Numbered from the stretch's first letter, positions 7,556 through 15,203 are shown. The stretch: DNA of 15,509 nt from Candidatus Aminicenantes bacterium UBA4820 (GCA_002402325.1 DHFQ01000063.1:1-15509), one strand, 5' to 3'. Numbers and translations: made by a program. The notes: generated by a model not told the origin, from the letters alone.

Positions 7556-9158
7556 TGCTTTTTTCCATCCTATTTCTATAAGAAGCTTTTATGAACTCTC
7601 TGAAAAGAGGATGGGGATTCAAAGGCTTAGACTTGAATTCAGGATGGAACTGACATCCCAAAAACCACGGATGATCCTTTATTTCTACAATTTCAACAAA
7701 CTTGTTATCGGGAGAAATTCCAGTAATTGCCATTCCTTTTTGCTCCAGAAGGTCTTTATAAGCGGGATTAAATTCATATCTATGTCTATGCCTTTCAAAA
7801 ACTCTTTTCATACCGTAAGCCTTTTCAGCAAGTGATCCCTCTTTTAAGACGCATTCATAAGCGCCAAGCCTCATATTTCCGCCATAAGTCTCATCCTGTA
7901 AGAGGTCTCTTAACTTGTAAAAAATGGGATTTTTTGTCTCTTTCTCAAACTCAGTTGAATGTGCATCGCTTAAGCCTGAAACATTCCTTGCATACTCAAT
8001 AGTGGCAAGTTGCATCCCGAGGCAGATGCCAAAAAATGGGATTTTCTTTTCTCTTGCATAAGTAATTGCCATTACCTTTCCATCAATTCCCCTTTCTCCG
8101 AATCCTCCAGGAACTAAAATTCCATCGACATCTGAAAGTTGTGAAGAAGTGCCCTCTTTTTCAATGTCCTCAGCCTCAATCCATTTAAGTTCAACCATCA
8201 AATTGTTCGCTACGCCGCCTATTACGAGCGCCTCTTTTAAACTCTTGTAGGAATCTTCGTATTTGATGTATTTTCCAACTATGCCGATTCTAACGGAATC
8301 CTCCGGGTGCTTTAATTTACTTACAAAATTCTCCCACTTATCCAGTTTCCTTTCATTCAGTGGAAGCCCAAGATACTTCAAAATAATGTAATCAAGCCCT
8401 TCATCCGCGAAATATAAGGGTACTTCATAGACATGTTCAACATCCCTTGCAGTTATAACAGCCTCTTCTTTAACATTACAGAATAGGGCTATTTTTGCCT
8501 TCATATCCATTGGAAGGGGATGCTCTGTTCTGCAAAGTAGAATATCGGGCTGAATTCCGATTGATAAAAGTTCTTTTACAGAGTGCTGCGTGGGTTTTGT
8601 TTTCAACTCATGGCTTGCCCTTATATAGGGAACAAGAGTAAGGTGAATAAATAAAGTGTTAGCCTGCCCTTCATCAAGTTGAAGTTGTCTTATTGCTTCT
8701 AAAAAAGGCAAAGACTCAATGTCACCAACTGTCCCACCGATCTCAATTATAGACACATCAACATCCTTAGCCTTTTCTTTAATTGCTTCCTTTATCTCAT
8801 TTGTGATGTGCGGAACTACCTGAACCGTCCCTCCAAGGTAATCCCCTCTTCTCTCTTTTTCAATAACCTGAAGATAAATTCTGCCCGCGGTGTAGTTATT
8901 CCCTTTTGAACTGATTTGAGATGTGAACCTCTCATAATGTCCCAAATCAAGGTCTGTCTCTGCCCCATCTTCAGTAACAAAAACCTCTCCGTGTTGAAAG
9001 GGGCTCATTGTCCCGGGATCAACATTTATGTAGGGATCAAGTTTTTGTATTGAAACTTTGAACCCTCTTGACTCAAGCAAACATCCAACCGATGACGCAG
9101 CAATCCCCTTGCCTAATGAAGAAACAACACCTCCCGTTATAAATATGTATTTTGCCAT
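7548..9158 (-). CDS. pyrG: CTP synthase (glutamine-hydrolysing)
   Basis: PyrG aminates UTP to CTP using ATP and ammonia from glutamine. The 536-residue product has the usual two halves: an N-terminal amidoligase (1 to about 265) with GGVVSSLGKG (9-18) and a metal/substrate region around DPYINVDPGTMSPFQHGEVF (41-60), and a class I glutamine amidotransferase (about 290-530) with nucleophile C379 in GICLGMQ and H505/E507 in QFHPE. Length is normal. It is the first gene of the seven-gene operon, about 40 bases behind a promoter. An AGGGG lies about 10 bases before the ATG. Its place ahead of kdsA fits the CTP demand of CMP-Kdo synthesis and is a recurrent arrangement in diderm bacteria. Confidence 0.98.
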   Translation of the reverse strand: MAKYIFITGGVVSSLGKGIAASSVGCLLESRGFKVSIQKLDPYINVDPGTMSPFQHGEVFVTEDGAETDLDLGHYERFTSQISSKGNNYTAGRIYLQVIEKERRGDYLGGTVQVVPHITNEIKEAIKEKAKDVDVSIIEIGGTVGDIESLPFLEAIRQLQLDEGQANTLFIHLTLVPYIRASHELKTKPTQHSVKELLSIGIQPDILLCRTEHPLPMDMKAKIALFCNVKEEAVITARDVEHVYEVPLYFADEGLDYIILKYLGLPLNERKLDKWENFVSKLKHPEDSVRIGIVGKYIKYEDSYKSLKEALVIGGVANNLMVELKWIEAEDIEKEGTSSQLSDVDGILVPGGFGERGIDGKVMAITYAREKKIPFFGICLGMQLATIEYARNVSGLSDAHSTEFEKETKNPIFYKLRDLLQDETYGGNMRLGAYECVLKEGSLAEKAYGMKRVFERHRHRYEFNPAYKDLLEQKGMAITGISPDNKFVEIVEIKDHPWFLGCQFHPEFKSKPLNPHPLFREFIKASYRNRMEKSNG

Positions 9159-9199
9159 ACTTCATCTTCCCCTTTCATCAAGACTCTTCAGGGATATTT

Positions 9200-9208
9200 A
9201 TTATAACA
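9200..9208 (-). promoter_or_regulatory. Extended -10 promoter for the pyrG operon
   Basis: On the minus strand TGT immediately precedes a perfect TATAAT, the extended -10 configuration. No good -35 box stands 16-18 bases further upstream (CTATTA at 17), as is common for extended -10 promoters. Transcription would start near 9193, leaving a ~35-base leader before the pyrG ATG at 9158. The leader has no G-run at the start site like the one used for reiterative pyrG control in Bacillus. A second TATAAT on the plus strand (9221-9226) faces no gene. Confidence 0.6.
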
Positions 9209-9308
9209 CAAATTTAAAGGTATAATAGATTCATAATTTATTAATGCTCTCAAAAATCAAGTAACTGAACTCTATCGTCTATTTTGAGCCATCCACCTGT
9301 AGCCTTTT

Positions 9309-10379
9309 TTAAACTTCAAGCATCTGGATTGTTACTGGCCTTCTTCTTCCTTCCATCAAGCCGTAAGAAAGCGTGCATCTTGGGAGGGGCTTTTCGTTTT
9401 TAACCCTTATAGCCATCACATCTCTTAAAGAGATAAATGTGATTCCATTTTTTAAAGCATTTTCAAGAAACTTTCTAAACTCTCTCTTGTGAAGTTTAAT
9501 TTCAAAAAGAGGATTTATTTCATAGACAGGGTATCTCTGTTTTGAAATTTCCTCTAAAAGAAGGTCAAAATAGTGTTCTGGCTTCTCCCCATTTATATAA
9601 AAAAATTCACTCATCATTGGTAAAGTGACAGGAACCTGAGGCGTTTTTAGAACTCTTGTGTCTATAACAGGGAAGAAGGGATCAATTCCCCTGCAATCTG
9701 ATGAATAGTCAAAGTAGAGATTTTCCTTTAAAAGCATCGTAGCATTTGAACAGATAAAGTAGGGGGCTGAAAATGATGAGCATTTCTTTCCTTTGAAAGT
9801 TTCCTCAAAATTATCAATTGACTGATGATAGAGTAAAGAAATCAAATCTTCATTTCTTGAATTGACAGCCTTTACCCATTTTGATGGAGAAAAGCAGTAA
9901 CTTCCAATGTCATAGTTCTTTTCTAAAATTTTATTTTTTAAATCATCAGGGATTGTCCCAATATTTTTTGTCGGTAAAAGAAGCCCTGAGAAGAGAGTTT
10001 TAAAGCCTTCAGCCTTCAAACTTTTTGACTTTGTTATCTCTCCATAAAAAAAGGGATTTAAAAGTGACAAAAAACTTTCACCCTTTCCGTCAACACCACT
10101 TGCAAAGAAAAGAGAGCAGTTTATATCAAAATCTTCTAAAATTTTTAGTAGTTCTCGAGCTCCTTCATCAATTGATTTTCGTGAATCAAAAACAACTTTT
10201 AATCCCACAAACTTTTTCTCGCCTGGATCTTTCCAGAGTTCAAAACGATTCTTCAACTCAACCTTTTCCTGTTCATACTTCCTTTTGTTGCTTTGTTTTT
10301 CAAGAAGATCAACGCTATAAATTCTGTCTCTTTTGCTTTGCTCATTTATTGACTTAAATCCGAAAAATCCTCTAAACAT
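9309..10379 (-). CDS. ArnD-family (NodB-fold) protein, probable pseudoenzyme
   Basis: From about residue 57 to the end the 356-residue product aligns collinearly with ArnD, the deformylase acting on undecaprenyl-phosphate 4-deoxy-4-formamido-arabinose. The clearest landmarks are SSDCRG (226-231) and PQVPVTLP (247-254), both nearly unchanged from ArnD. The active site is not conserved. Where ArnD has an I-D-V-D motif this protein has V-V-F-D, so only D65 is kept. The His-rich motif 2 is replaced by GSYCFSPSKW (159-168), which lacks both histidines. The motif 3 arginine region reads SAPYFICSN (204-212), and the late catalytic histidine is N289. No signal peptide or membrane segment is seen; a charged ~55-residue N-terminal extension precedes the domain. 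It overlaps the Clp-like gene by 8 bases, with AAGGGG 8 bases before the ATG. I infer a non-catalytic, possibly ligand-binding role. No other arn genes are present. Confidence 0.75.
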   Translation of the reverse strand: MFRGFFGFKSINEQSKRDRIYSVDLLEKQSNKRKYEQEKVELKNRFELWKDPGEKKFVGLKVVFDSRKSIDEGARELLKILEDFDINCSLFFASGVDGKGESFLSLLNPFFYGEITKSKSLKAEGFKTLFSGLLLPTKNIGTIPDDLKNKILEKNYDIGSYCFSPSKWVKAVNSRNEDLISLLYHQSIDNFEETFKGKKCSSFSAPYFICSNATMLLKENLYFDYSSDCRGIDPFFPVIDTRVLKTPQVPVTLPMMSEFFYINGEKPEHYFDLLLEEISKQRYPVYEINPLFEIKLHKREFRKFLENALKNGITFISLRDVMAIRVKNEKPLPRCTLSYGLMEGRRRPVTIQMLEV

Positions 10380-13300
10380 CCTCCCTGCCCCTTAACTCTT
10401 CTTCACTAATTTGAACTGCCTCCTGCTGAAAAAGAAGATCAAACTCATCCTTTGTAAGAAGGCTTAATGTCAACTCATCTTTTTCAGAATCAAATAAAAT
10501 TATCTCCTTTTCATCCCACCCAACCTCAAGTGCCCTTTCAGCAAGAGGCTCCGCAATCTTTCTTCTTAAAACTCTTGCAAGATTTCTTGCCCCATATTCG
10601 TAGGAGTATCCCTCTTTAGCGAGAGTGGTTTTAGCCTTTTCTGTGAGTATCAACTCCTTACCATCATTTTTCATTTTTCCCTTTAATTCGACGAGTTCAA
10701 TCTCCATTATTCTTTTTACATCCTCCTCAGTAAGAGGGTTGAAGACGACCACATCATCAATTCTATTTAAAAATTCTGGGGTGAAATATTTTTTAACCTC
10801 CTTTAAAATGTGCGCTTTTTCATCGTCAAATTCGTTATGGTTTTTAAATCCGACCCTTCCCTTTGAAAATACTTCCGTGCCAAGATTGCTCGTCATTATT
10901 ACAGTAGCATGGTTGAATTTTACACTCCTTCCCCTGCCGTCAGTAAGTCTTCCAGCATCAAAAATCTGAAGAAAAATGTTTAAAACCTGAGGATCAGCCT
11001 TTTCAATCTCATCAAACAATATAACTGAGTAGGGATTTTTCCGTATTTTATCTGTAAGTTGATTTGGGTCGTAATAGCCCACATATCCGGGTGAAGTACC
11101 AATGAGTCTTGATGTTGAAATTCTTTCCATATATTCGCTCATATCAATTCTTATAAGTTTATCCTCATCTCCAAAAAGAACCCTCGCAAGAGTTTTTGCA
11201 AGTTCAGTCTTGCCAACCCCCGTAGGACCAATAAAAAGAAAAACTCCGTCGGGACGGTAAGGATAGAGATCAAAGCCAAGTTTTGAAGCCCTTACGACTC
11301 TCGAAACTTTTGAAATTGCTTCCTCCTGACCAATGACCCTCTCAGAAAGTAACTTTTCAAGATTCATAAGCCTTTCTGGAGTCAATCTTGAAAGCCTTTC
11401 AAAACTTATCCCGGACATTTCCGCCAGGGTTGAAAGTATATCTTCCTTTTTTACAACCGGCTCTCTGCCTTTTATAATTGATAAAATTGAAACGGAGGCG
11501 CAGGTTCTATCCATCAGATCAAGGATACTTTCTGGAAGAGCCCTGTCAACCAGAGACATTTTTACCATTTCAATTGAGTTTTCAAAAATTTGAGATGGAA
11601 TTTTAACATTATGATACTCTTCGTACTCTTTTTTTCTCTCTCTAACTATCTTGTGGATTACAGGAGTCGGAAGTTCCTCCAATGTTATTGAATGGAAATA
11701 TTTTAAAAAGGAGGGATCCTTCTCCTTTATCGTCGCACAAGATTCCGGGTCTGTTGTTGCGATTATCGTTATTTCGCCCTTTGAAAGGTAGGGCTTTATC
11801 AAAGAGGCGCTGTCAAGAGATCCGCCCTTTGTCCCACTTCCAGCGATTTGCTGAATGTTTTCAAGAACAAGGATATCACCGCTTTCTTTGACTTTTTTCA
11901 ATACATCAAGAATCCTCTCTTCAAACTGTCCTCTATATCTCGCGCCCGCTATAATATTCCCTGCATTCAGGAGAAAAAATTTCTTTCTTTTTAAAGACTC
12001 AGGAACCTCATCGTTTATAACTTTAAAGACAAGTTCTTCAATCAATGAAGTTTTACCAACACCCGCATCCCCTACAATGATTGCATTTCTTTTATCTTTA
12101 CAAGAAAGAATTTCTAAAAGAGTCTTTAACTCCTCTTCTCTACCTAAAGCCCGTGCCTTTTTCTCTTTGACCTTCTCTGAAAGGTTCTCAATAAAATCTT
12201 CAACTTCCTTTTCTGCCTTGCTTGATTCTAAAGACTTTGCCTCAAGTTTTCCTTTGATAAAACTTTTTCTTTTTCCTGCCGCTGGATGAAAAGGATTTAT
12301 TGAAAGGCATTTATCGTAGGCGCGGTTTGCTTTTCCCCAATCTCCTTTTGCTGCGTAAATGTCTCCAAGTGAGATGTATCCTTCATCAGAAATTGGAAAT
12401 CTCTCGAGGAGTTTATTTAAAGCAACCGCAGCTTGTTGAAGGTTGTTTCCACTTTCGTATGCTGATGCAACCTCGTGGTATAAAACGGGTAATTCAGGTT
12501 TTAAACTCAACGCAAGTTCAAATTCGCTTCCTGCAAGGAGTGGCTCATTCTGTTTTAAAAGTTCCTTTGCATTTATACAGTGATTTAAGGCGGACCCGAT
12601 GACAATCATTTCTCTATTTTGAAGCCCCTGAACTTTATAGAAAGAATAAGCACTTTCATAGGACCCAAGAGAAAAAAGAATGTCTCCAAAATCTCTTAAG
12701 AGATCAGGATTAAGAAAAAGCCTGAACCCTTCTTCCGAAAGAGACCTATAGAACGCTCCTTCATTTGTAAGCATCCTTAGAATAAAAAAATTTTTTCCTT
12801 CATTAGTAAAAAATGGATTCAATCTAACCGGTAACCCAGATTCTGGAATAAAATAGATTCCCTCATTTATCTGGTAAGACATAGATTTAATACTTTGAGG
12901 CGATGGATTTTGCGAGGTGATGGGAATAATCATTGGACCATCTGGAACATTCTGGGATGGTTTCAAATTTGCTATGTTCGCATTGAAATTGTTTGCAAAA
13001 AAGGAGAGTAATTCAAAGATAATTTTCTCACCTTCGGGATCCGAAAGTTTTGTCTCCTGCAACTCTGAAAGAGTTGAAAAATCTTCAAGAATTTGAAAAT
13101 ACTTTTTAAGATAGAGAGAAATCAGATCTTTTGACTGAAGTTTAAATGGAAAAATCTGTGAAAAAATGCTCCTGTATCTCGTGAAAAGTTGAGTCTGAAA
13201 TTTTGTTGAATTTATTATTGAGGGTTCATAAAGAAACGCTGATGCAAGTTCGGCAATCTCTTTTGAATAAACTTTCCTTTCAAGGTATGCGACTAAACCA

Positions 13301-13446
13301 CAAATTGAGATAAGGTGAAAAATTTCTGAAGAGACACAAAAAGACTTTTCAACTACGGTTGATTTTGAAAAGCACTCTTCGGTAAAAATTGTTCTGCCGA
13401 ACTTTTCAAGAAGTATTTTTAAATAGTTTTCAATCGATGGCTTCAT
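10372..13446 (-). CDS. TPR-Clp/Hsp100 chimera (ClpC-like AAA+ unfoldase)
   Basis: The 1024-residue protein has an unrecognised N-terminal region (1 to about 245), TPR-like helices (about 246-395) and two AAA+ modules. NBD1 keeps Walker A GDAGVGKTS (459-467) and the aromatic pore loop GARYRGQFEER (501-511, Y504). Its Walker B acidic pair is E-N (529-530), and the paired arginine fingers of Clp proteins are K-Y (582-583). NBD2 looks complete: GPTGVGKTE (740-748), pore loop GYVGY (787-791), FDEIEK (811-816), sensor-1 TSN (852-854), arginine finger in FLNRID (892-897) and sensor-2 GARNLARVL (952-960). There is no Clp-N domain and no coiled-coil M domain. A VGF tripeptide (865-867) sits where ClpC-type proteins carry their ClpP-binding loop, so pairing with ClpP is possible; no clpP is here. 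It starts by a TAATG junction with the upstream small gene. Confidence 0.85.
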   Translation of the reverse strand: MKPSIENYLKILLEKFGRTIFTEECFSKSTVVEKSFCVSSEIFHLISICGLVAYLERKVYSKEIAELASAFLYEPSIINSTKFQTQLFTRYRSIFSQIFPFKLQSKDLISLYLKKYFQILEDFSTLSELQETKLSDPEGEKIIFELLSFFANNFNANIANLKPSQNVPDGPMIIPITSQNPSPQSIKSMSYQINEGIYFIPESGLPVRLNPFFTNEGKNFFILRMLTNEGAFYRSLSEEGFRLFLNPDLLRDFGDILFSLGSYESAYSFYKVQGLQNREMIVIGSALNHCINAKELLKQNEPLLAGSEFELALSLKPELPVLYHEVASAYESGNNLQQAAVALNKLLERFPISDEGYISLGDIYAAKGDWGKANRAYDKCLSINPFHPAAGKRKSFIKGKLEAKSLESSKAEKEVEDFIENLSEKVKEKKARALGREEELKTLLEILSCKDKRNAIIVGDAGVGKTSLIEELVFKVINDEVPESLKRKKFFLLNAGNIIAGARYRGQFEERILDVLKKVKESGDILVLENIQQIAGSGTKGGSLDSASLIKPYLSKGEITIIATTDPESCATIKEKDPSFLKYFHSITLEELPTPVIHKIVRERKKEYEEYHNVKIPSQIFENSIEMVKMSLVDRALPESILDLMDRTCASVSILSIIKGREPVVKKEDILSTLAEMSGISFERLSRLTPERLMNLEKLLSERVIGQEEAISKVSRVVRASKLGFDLYPYRPDGVFLFIGPTGVGKTELAKTLARVLFGDEDKLIRIDMSEYMERISTSRLIGTSPGYVGYYDPNQLTDKIRKNPYSVILFDEIEKADPQVLNIFLQIFDAGRLTDGRGRSVKFNHATVIMTSNLGTEVFSKGRVGFKNHNEFDDEKAHILKEVKKYFTPEFLNRIDDVVVFNPLTEEDVKRIMEIELVELKGKMKNDGKELILTEKAKTTLAKEGYSYEYGARNLARVLRRKIAEPLAERALEVGWDEKEIILFDSEKDELTLSLLTKDEFDLLFQQEAVQISEEELRGREDV

Positions 13447-13841
13447 TAATCTTCAACCACAACTTCAAGAACATTTTTCCTTACTATAAAAACTTTTTCA
13501 TTGTTGTCAAGAGGGTCTGCGGGATAGAGAAAAAATCCATCTTTCTCGTCGCTAATGTTTATTGCCTTTCCTCTTATGACTTCTCCATCGTGAAATTTTA
13601 CACTTACAGATTTTCCTGCCTTTGGAGACCCTTCGTTAAAATCAGAGCCCGCCTTATATTTTGAGTTTCCCTCAAAATCCTTTACAAAAAAAATTGCCTT
13701 TATAGATGAAAGTGGTATCTTGTGGACCGCCCCCTTTTCATCAATAACAGTAACCTTTTTATATGCAGCAGAAAAAGGAATTCTTGTTGAACATTTAATC
13801 ATTGACCCATCTTGCATTCTCAAAATTAGTTTGTTCCCCAT
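13446..13841 (-). CDS. Small conserved protein resembling DUF6982
   Basis: The 131-residue soluble product is rich in predicted beta strands. It contains LSSIKAIFFVKDFEG (44-58) and, near 99-112, a GFFLYPADPLDNNE segment. This pattern (an xKAIFFVKDF stretch, a DGE strand, then GFF-P-DP-NN) is one I associate with a small domain of unknown function, DUF6982 in Pfam as I recall, often found near or fused to signalling and GspE/PilB-type proteins. The Pfam identity is from memory. It follows the GspE-like gene by 8 bases with a strong GGAGGT and shares a TAATG junction with the Clp-like gene, so dosage is probably coupled to both. I propose it as an adaptor, with no direct evidence. Confidence 0.6.
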   Translation of the reverse strand: MGNKLILRMQDGSMIKCSTRIPFSAAYKKVTVIDEKGAVHKIPLSSIKAIFFVKDFEGNSKYKAGSDFNEGSPKAGKSVSVKFHDGEVIRGKAINISDEKDGFFLYPADPLDNNEKVFIVRKNVLEVVVED

Positions 13842-13844
13842 TCT

Positions 13845-13850
13845 ACCTCC
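13845..13850 (-). promoter_or_regulatory. Ribosome binding site of the DUF6982-like gene
   Basis: A perfect GGAGGT lies only 4 bases (counted from GGAGG) before the ATG at 13841 and overlaps the stop codon of the GspE-like gene. The overlap makes coupled translation likely. Confidence 0.65.
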
Positions 13851-15070
13851 TATAACGCATTTAGAACATCTTCAAGTGTAACAAGCCCCATCAATGTTTT
13901 TGCAACGCCATCCTTTTTCAAAGAGACGAGCCCCTCTTTGTATGCCTCGTTTCTTATGTTCTGGATTGACTCTTTTGCCACTATCATTTTGTTTAACTCT
14001 TCAGAAGGCCTGTACAATTCAAATAGGGCAGCCACTCCTGAAAATCCCGTATTCCCACATTGCTGACACCCTTTTGCCTTGTAGAACATCGCATTTTCTG
14101 GAAGTTTGAAACCAAGTTCTCTTTGAATTGCATCGCTCACTTTGTACCCTTCTTTACATACAGGACACAATTTTCGAATAAGTCTCTGGTTTATTATTGC
14201 TGTTAAGGATGCTGCTAAAAGGAAAGGTTGAACTCCCATATCAACGAGGTTCTGAATTGCATTAATTGTATCGTTTGCAGTCATTCTTGCAAGAACTATT
14301 CTTTTTGCAAATGCCCCTTGAATTGTCGCCCTTGCCTCACCTTCGTTTGTTATGTCTCCTATGTATGCAATATCTGGTTCCTGTTTCATTAGAGAGGATA
14401 TTGCTTCTGCAAAAGTGAACTCACTTTTTTCTTCAGGTTTTCCTTGAATCATACCAGGAATTTCATATTTTACTATCGGATCAAATCCCATAGCGAGTGT
14501 GTTTGATTTATAAACTTCAAGAATTGAGGCATAAACAGTGGTTCTTTTTCCTGAACCAGGAGGCCCGGTAATCAAATATAACCCGGCACCTTTTGCGAGT
14601 GCCCTTATATATTCATTCAGAATATTTGGATTCATTCCAAGTTGGTTAAGATGCATAGTTGCGCTAACTTTATAAGAGATTTTTACTGTTATAGATTCCC
14701 CATAGATTGTGGGAAGAAGATAAACATACAATTCAACTTTTTTTTCGCCTTTTGTAACTTTAAAATATCCACTCTGAGGAATTTTGCTTTTTGTGATGTC
14801 CATCCCGCCTAACACCTTGAGTCTGTTGGCAATGTTCCCTTTTAGTTTCTCAGGAACTGTTCCTACTTCATTAAGAAGATTTCCTATCCTTACCCTGATA
14901 AGATATTTTTCAGGATCAGGCTCAAAATGAATTTCCGTTGCACCATTTTCAAGAGCATCATTTAAAATTTTATCAACCTCTTGAATTACACTTTTCTCAT
15001 CAATGGCACTCCTTTTCAGTGTATCTTCAACCTGTTTCTTTGGGGATTCAAAAGTTATCTTATCTACCAT
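13850..15070 (-). CDS. Degenerate GspE/PilB-type secretion ATPase homologue
   Basis: GspE/PilB ATPases drive pilus assembly or type II secretion. This 406-residue protein has the N2 and C-terminal ATPase domains plus the tetracysteine zinc module (C302, C305, C335, C338), but no N-terminal MshEN/N1 domain; family members are usually about 550 residues. Key residues differ from the family pattern: Walker A is GPPGSGKRT (169-177), with R176 where GKT has threonine. The Asp box has F196-D197-P198 instead of E-D-P. Walker B has D239-I-T-N (239-242) instead of E-I-R-D. The His box has T264 instead of histidine. The N2 segment PQSGY (98-102) replaces PQDGR. The fold is otherwise well kept, so I infer a scaffold or regulatory paralogue with altered or no ATPase activity. 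The start has AAGGAG 6 bases upstream. Confidence 0.82.
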   Translation of the reverse strand: MVDKITFESPKKQVEDTLKRSAIDEKSVIQEVDKILNDALENGATEIHFEPDPEKYLIRVRIGNLLNEVGTVPEKLKGNIANRLKVLGGMDITKSKIPQSGYFKVTKGEKKVELYVYLLPTIYGESITVKISYKVSATMHLNQLGMNPNILNEYIRALAKGAGLYLITGPPGSGKRTTVYASILEVYKSNTLAMGFDPIVKYEIPGMIQGKPEEKSEFTFAEAISSLMKQEPDIAYIGDITNEGEARATIQGAFAKRIVLARMTANDTINAIQNLVDMGVQPFLLAASLTAIINQRLIRKLCPVCKEGYKVSDAIQRELGFKLPENAMFYKAKGCQQCGNTGFSGVAALFELYRPSEELNKMIVAKESIQNIRNEAYKEGLVSLKKDGVAKTLMGLVTLEDVLNAL

Positions 15071-15076
15071 CTTTCA

Positions 15077-15118
15077 CTCCTTCAATTTTACATTACCACT
15101 TTTGATTAAAAGAGGCAA
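15077..15118 (-). promoter_or_regulatory. Candidate promoter and ribosome site of the GspE-like gene
   Basis: On the minus strand TTGCCT (complement of 15113-15118) and TAATGT (15090-15095) are 17 bases apart, and a TG lies one base before the -10 box. The match is moderate. The predicted start would fall almost on the AAGGAG ribosome site (15077-15082), giving a leader of only about 13 bases, so the promoter may be chance. The ribosome site itself, 6 bases before the ATG, is convincing. Confidence 0.35.
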
Positions 15119-15184
15119 GATGACAAAGGGAAAAGGTTGGAATGGTAAAAAATGGAAATTGCAACTTTTTGAAATTCTGGAAAG

Positions 15185-15194
15185 ATGGCGCCAT
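15185..15194. repeat. Perfect 10-base palindrome ATGGCGCCAT
   Basis: A 10-base perfect palindrome in the 133-base gap between polA and the GspE-like gene, about ten bases past the polA stop. It is GC-rich against an AT-rich background. It is not followed closely by a T run on the transcribed strand, so it is a poor intrinsic terminator. It could be an operator or chance. Confidence 0.3.
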
Positions 15195-15203
15195 TTCATT
15201 TTT

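Noticed and set aside
9221..9226. Plus-strand TATAAT in the pyrG spacer
   Set aside because: It has no matching -35 and no gene downstream on that strand; AT-rich sequence yields such matches often.
9309..10379. Evidence for aminoarabinose modification of lipid A (arnD)
   Set aside because: The active-site motifs are lost and no other arn genes are present, so the pathway cannot be inferred.
11855..12289. 144-codon plus-strand frame inside the Clp-like gene, and similar frames elsewhere
   Set aside because: They are antisense to well-supported genes, rich in Phe, Ser and Leu as expected from reverse-complement reading, and show no family motifs.
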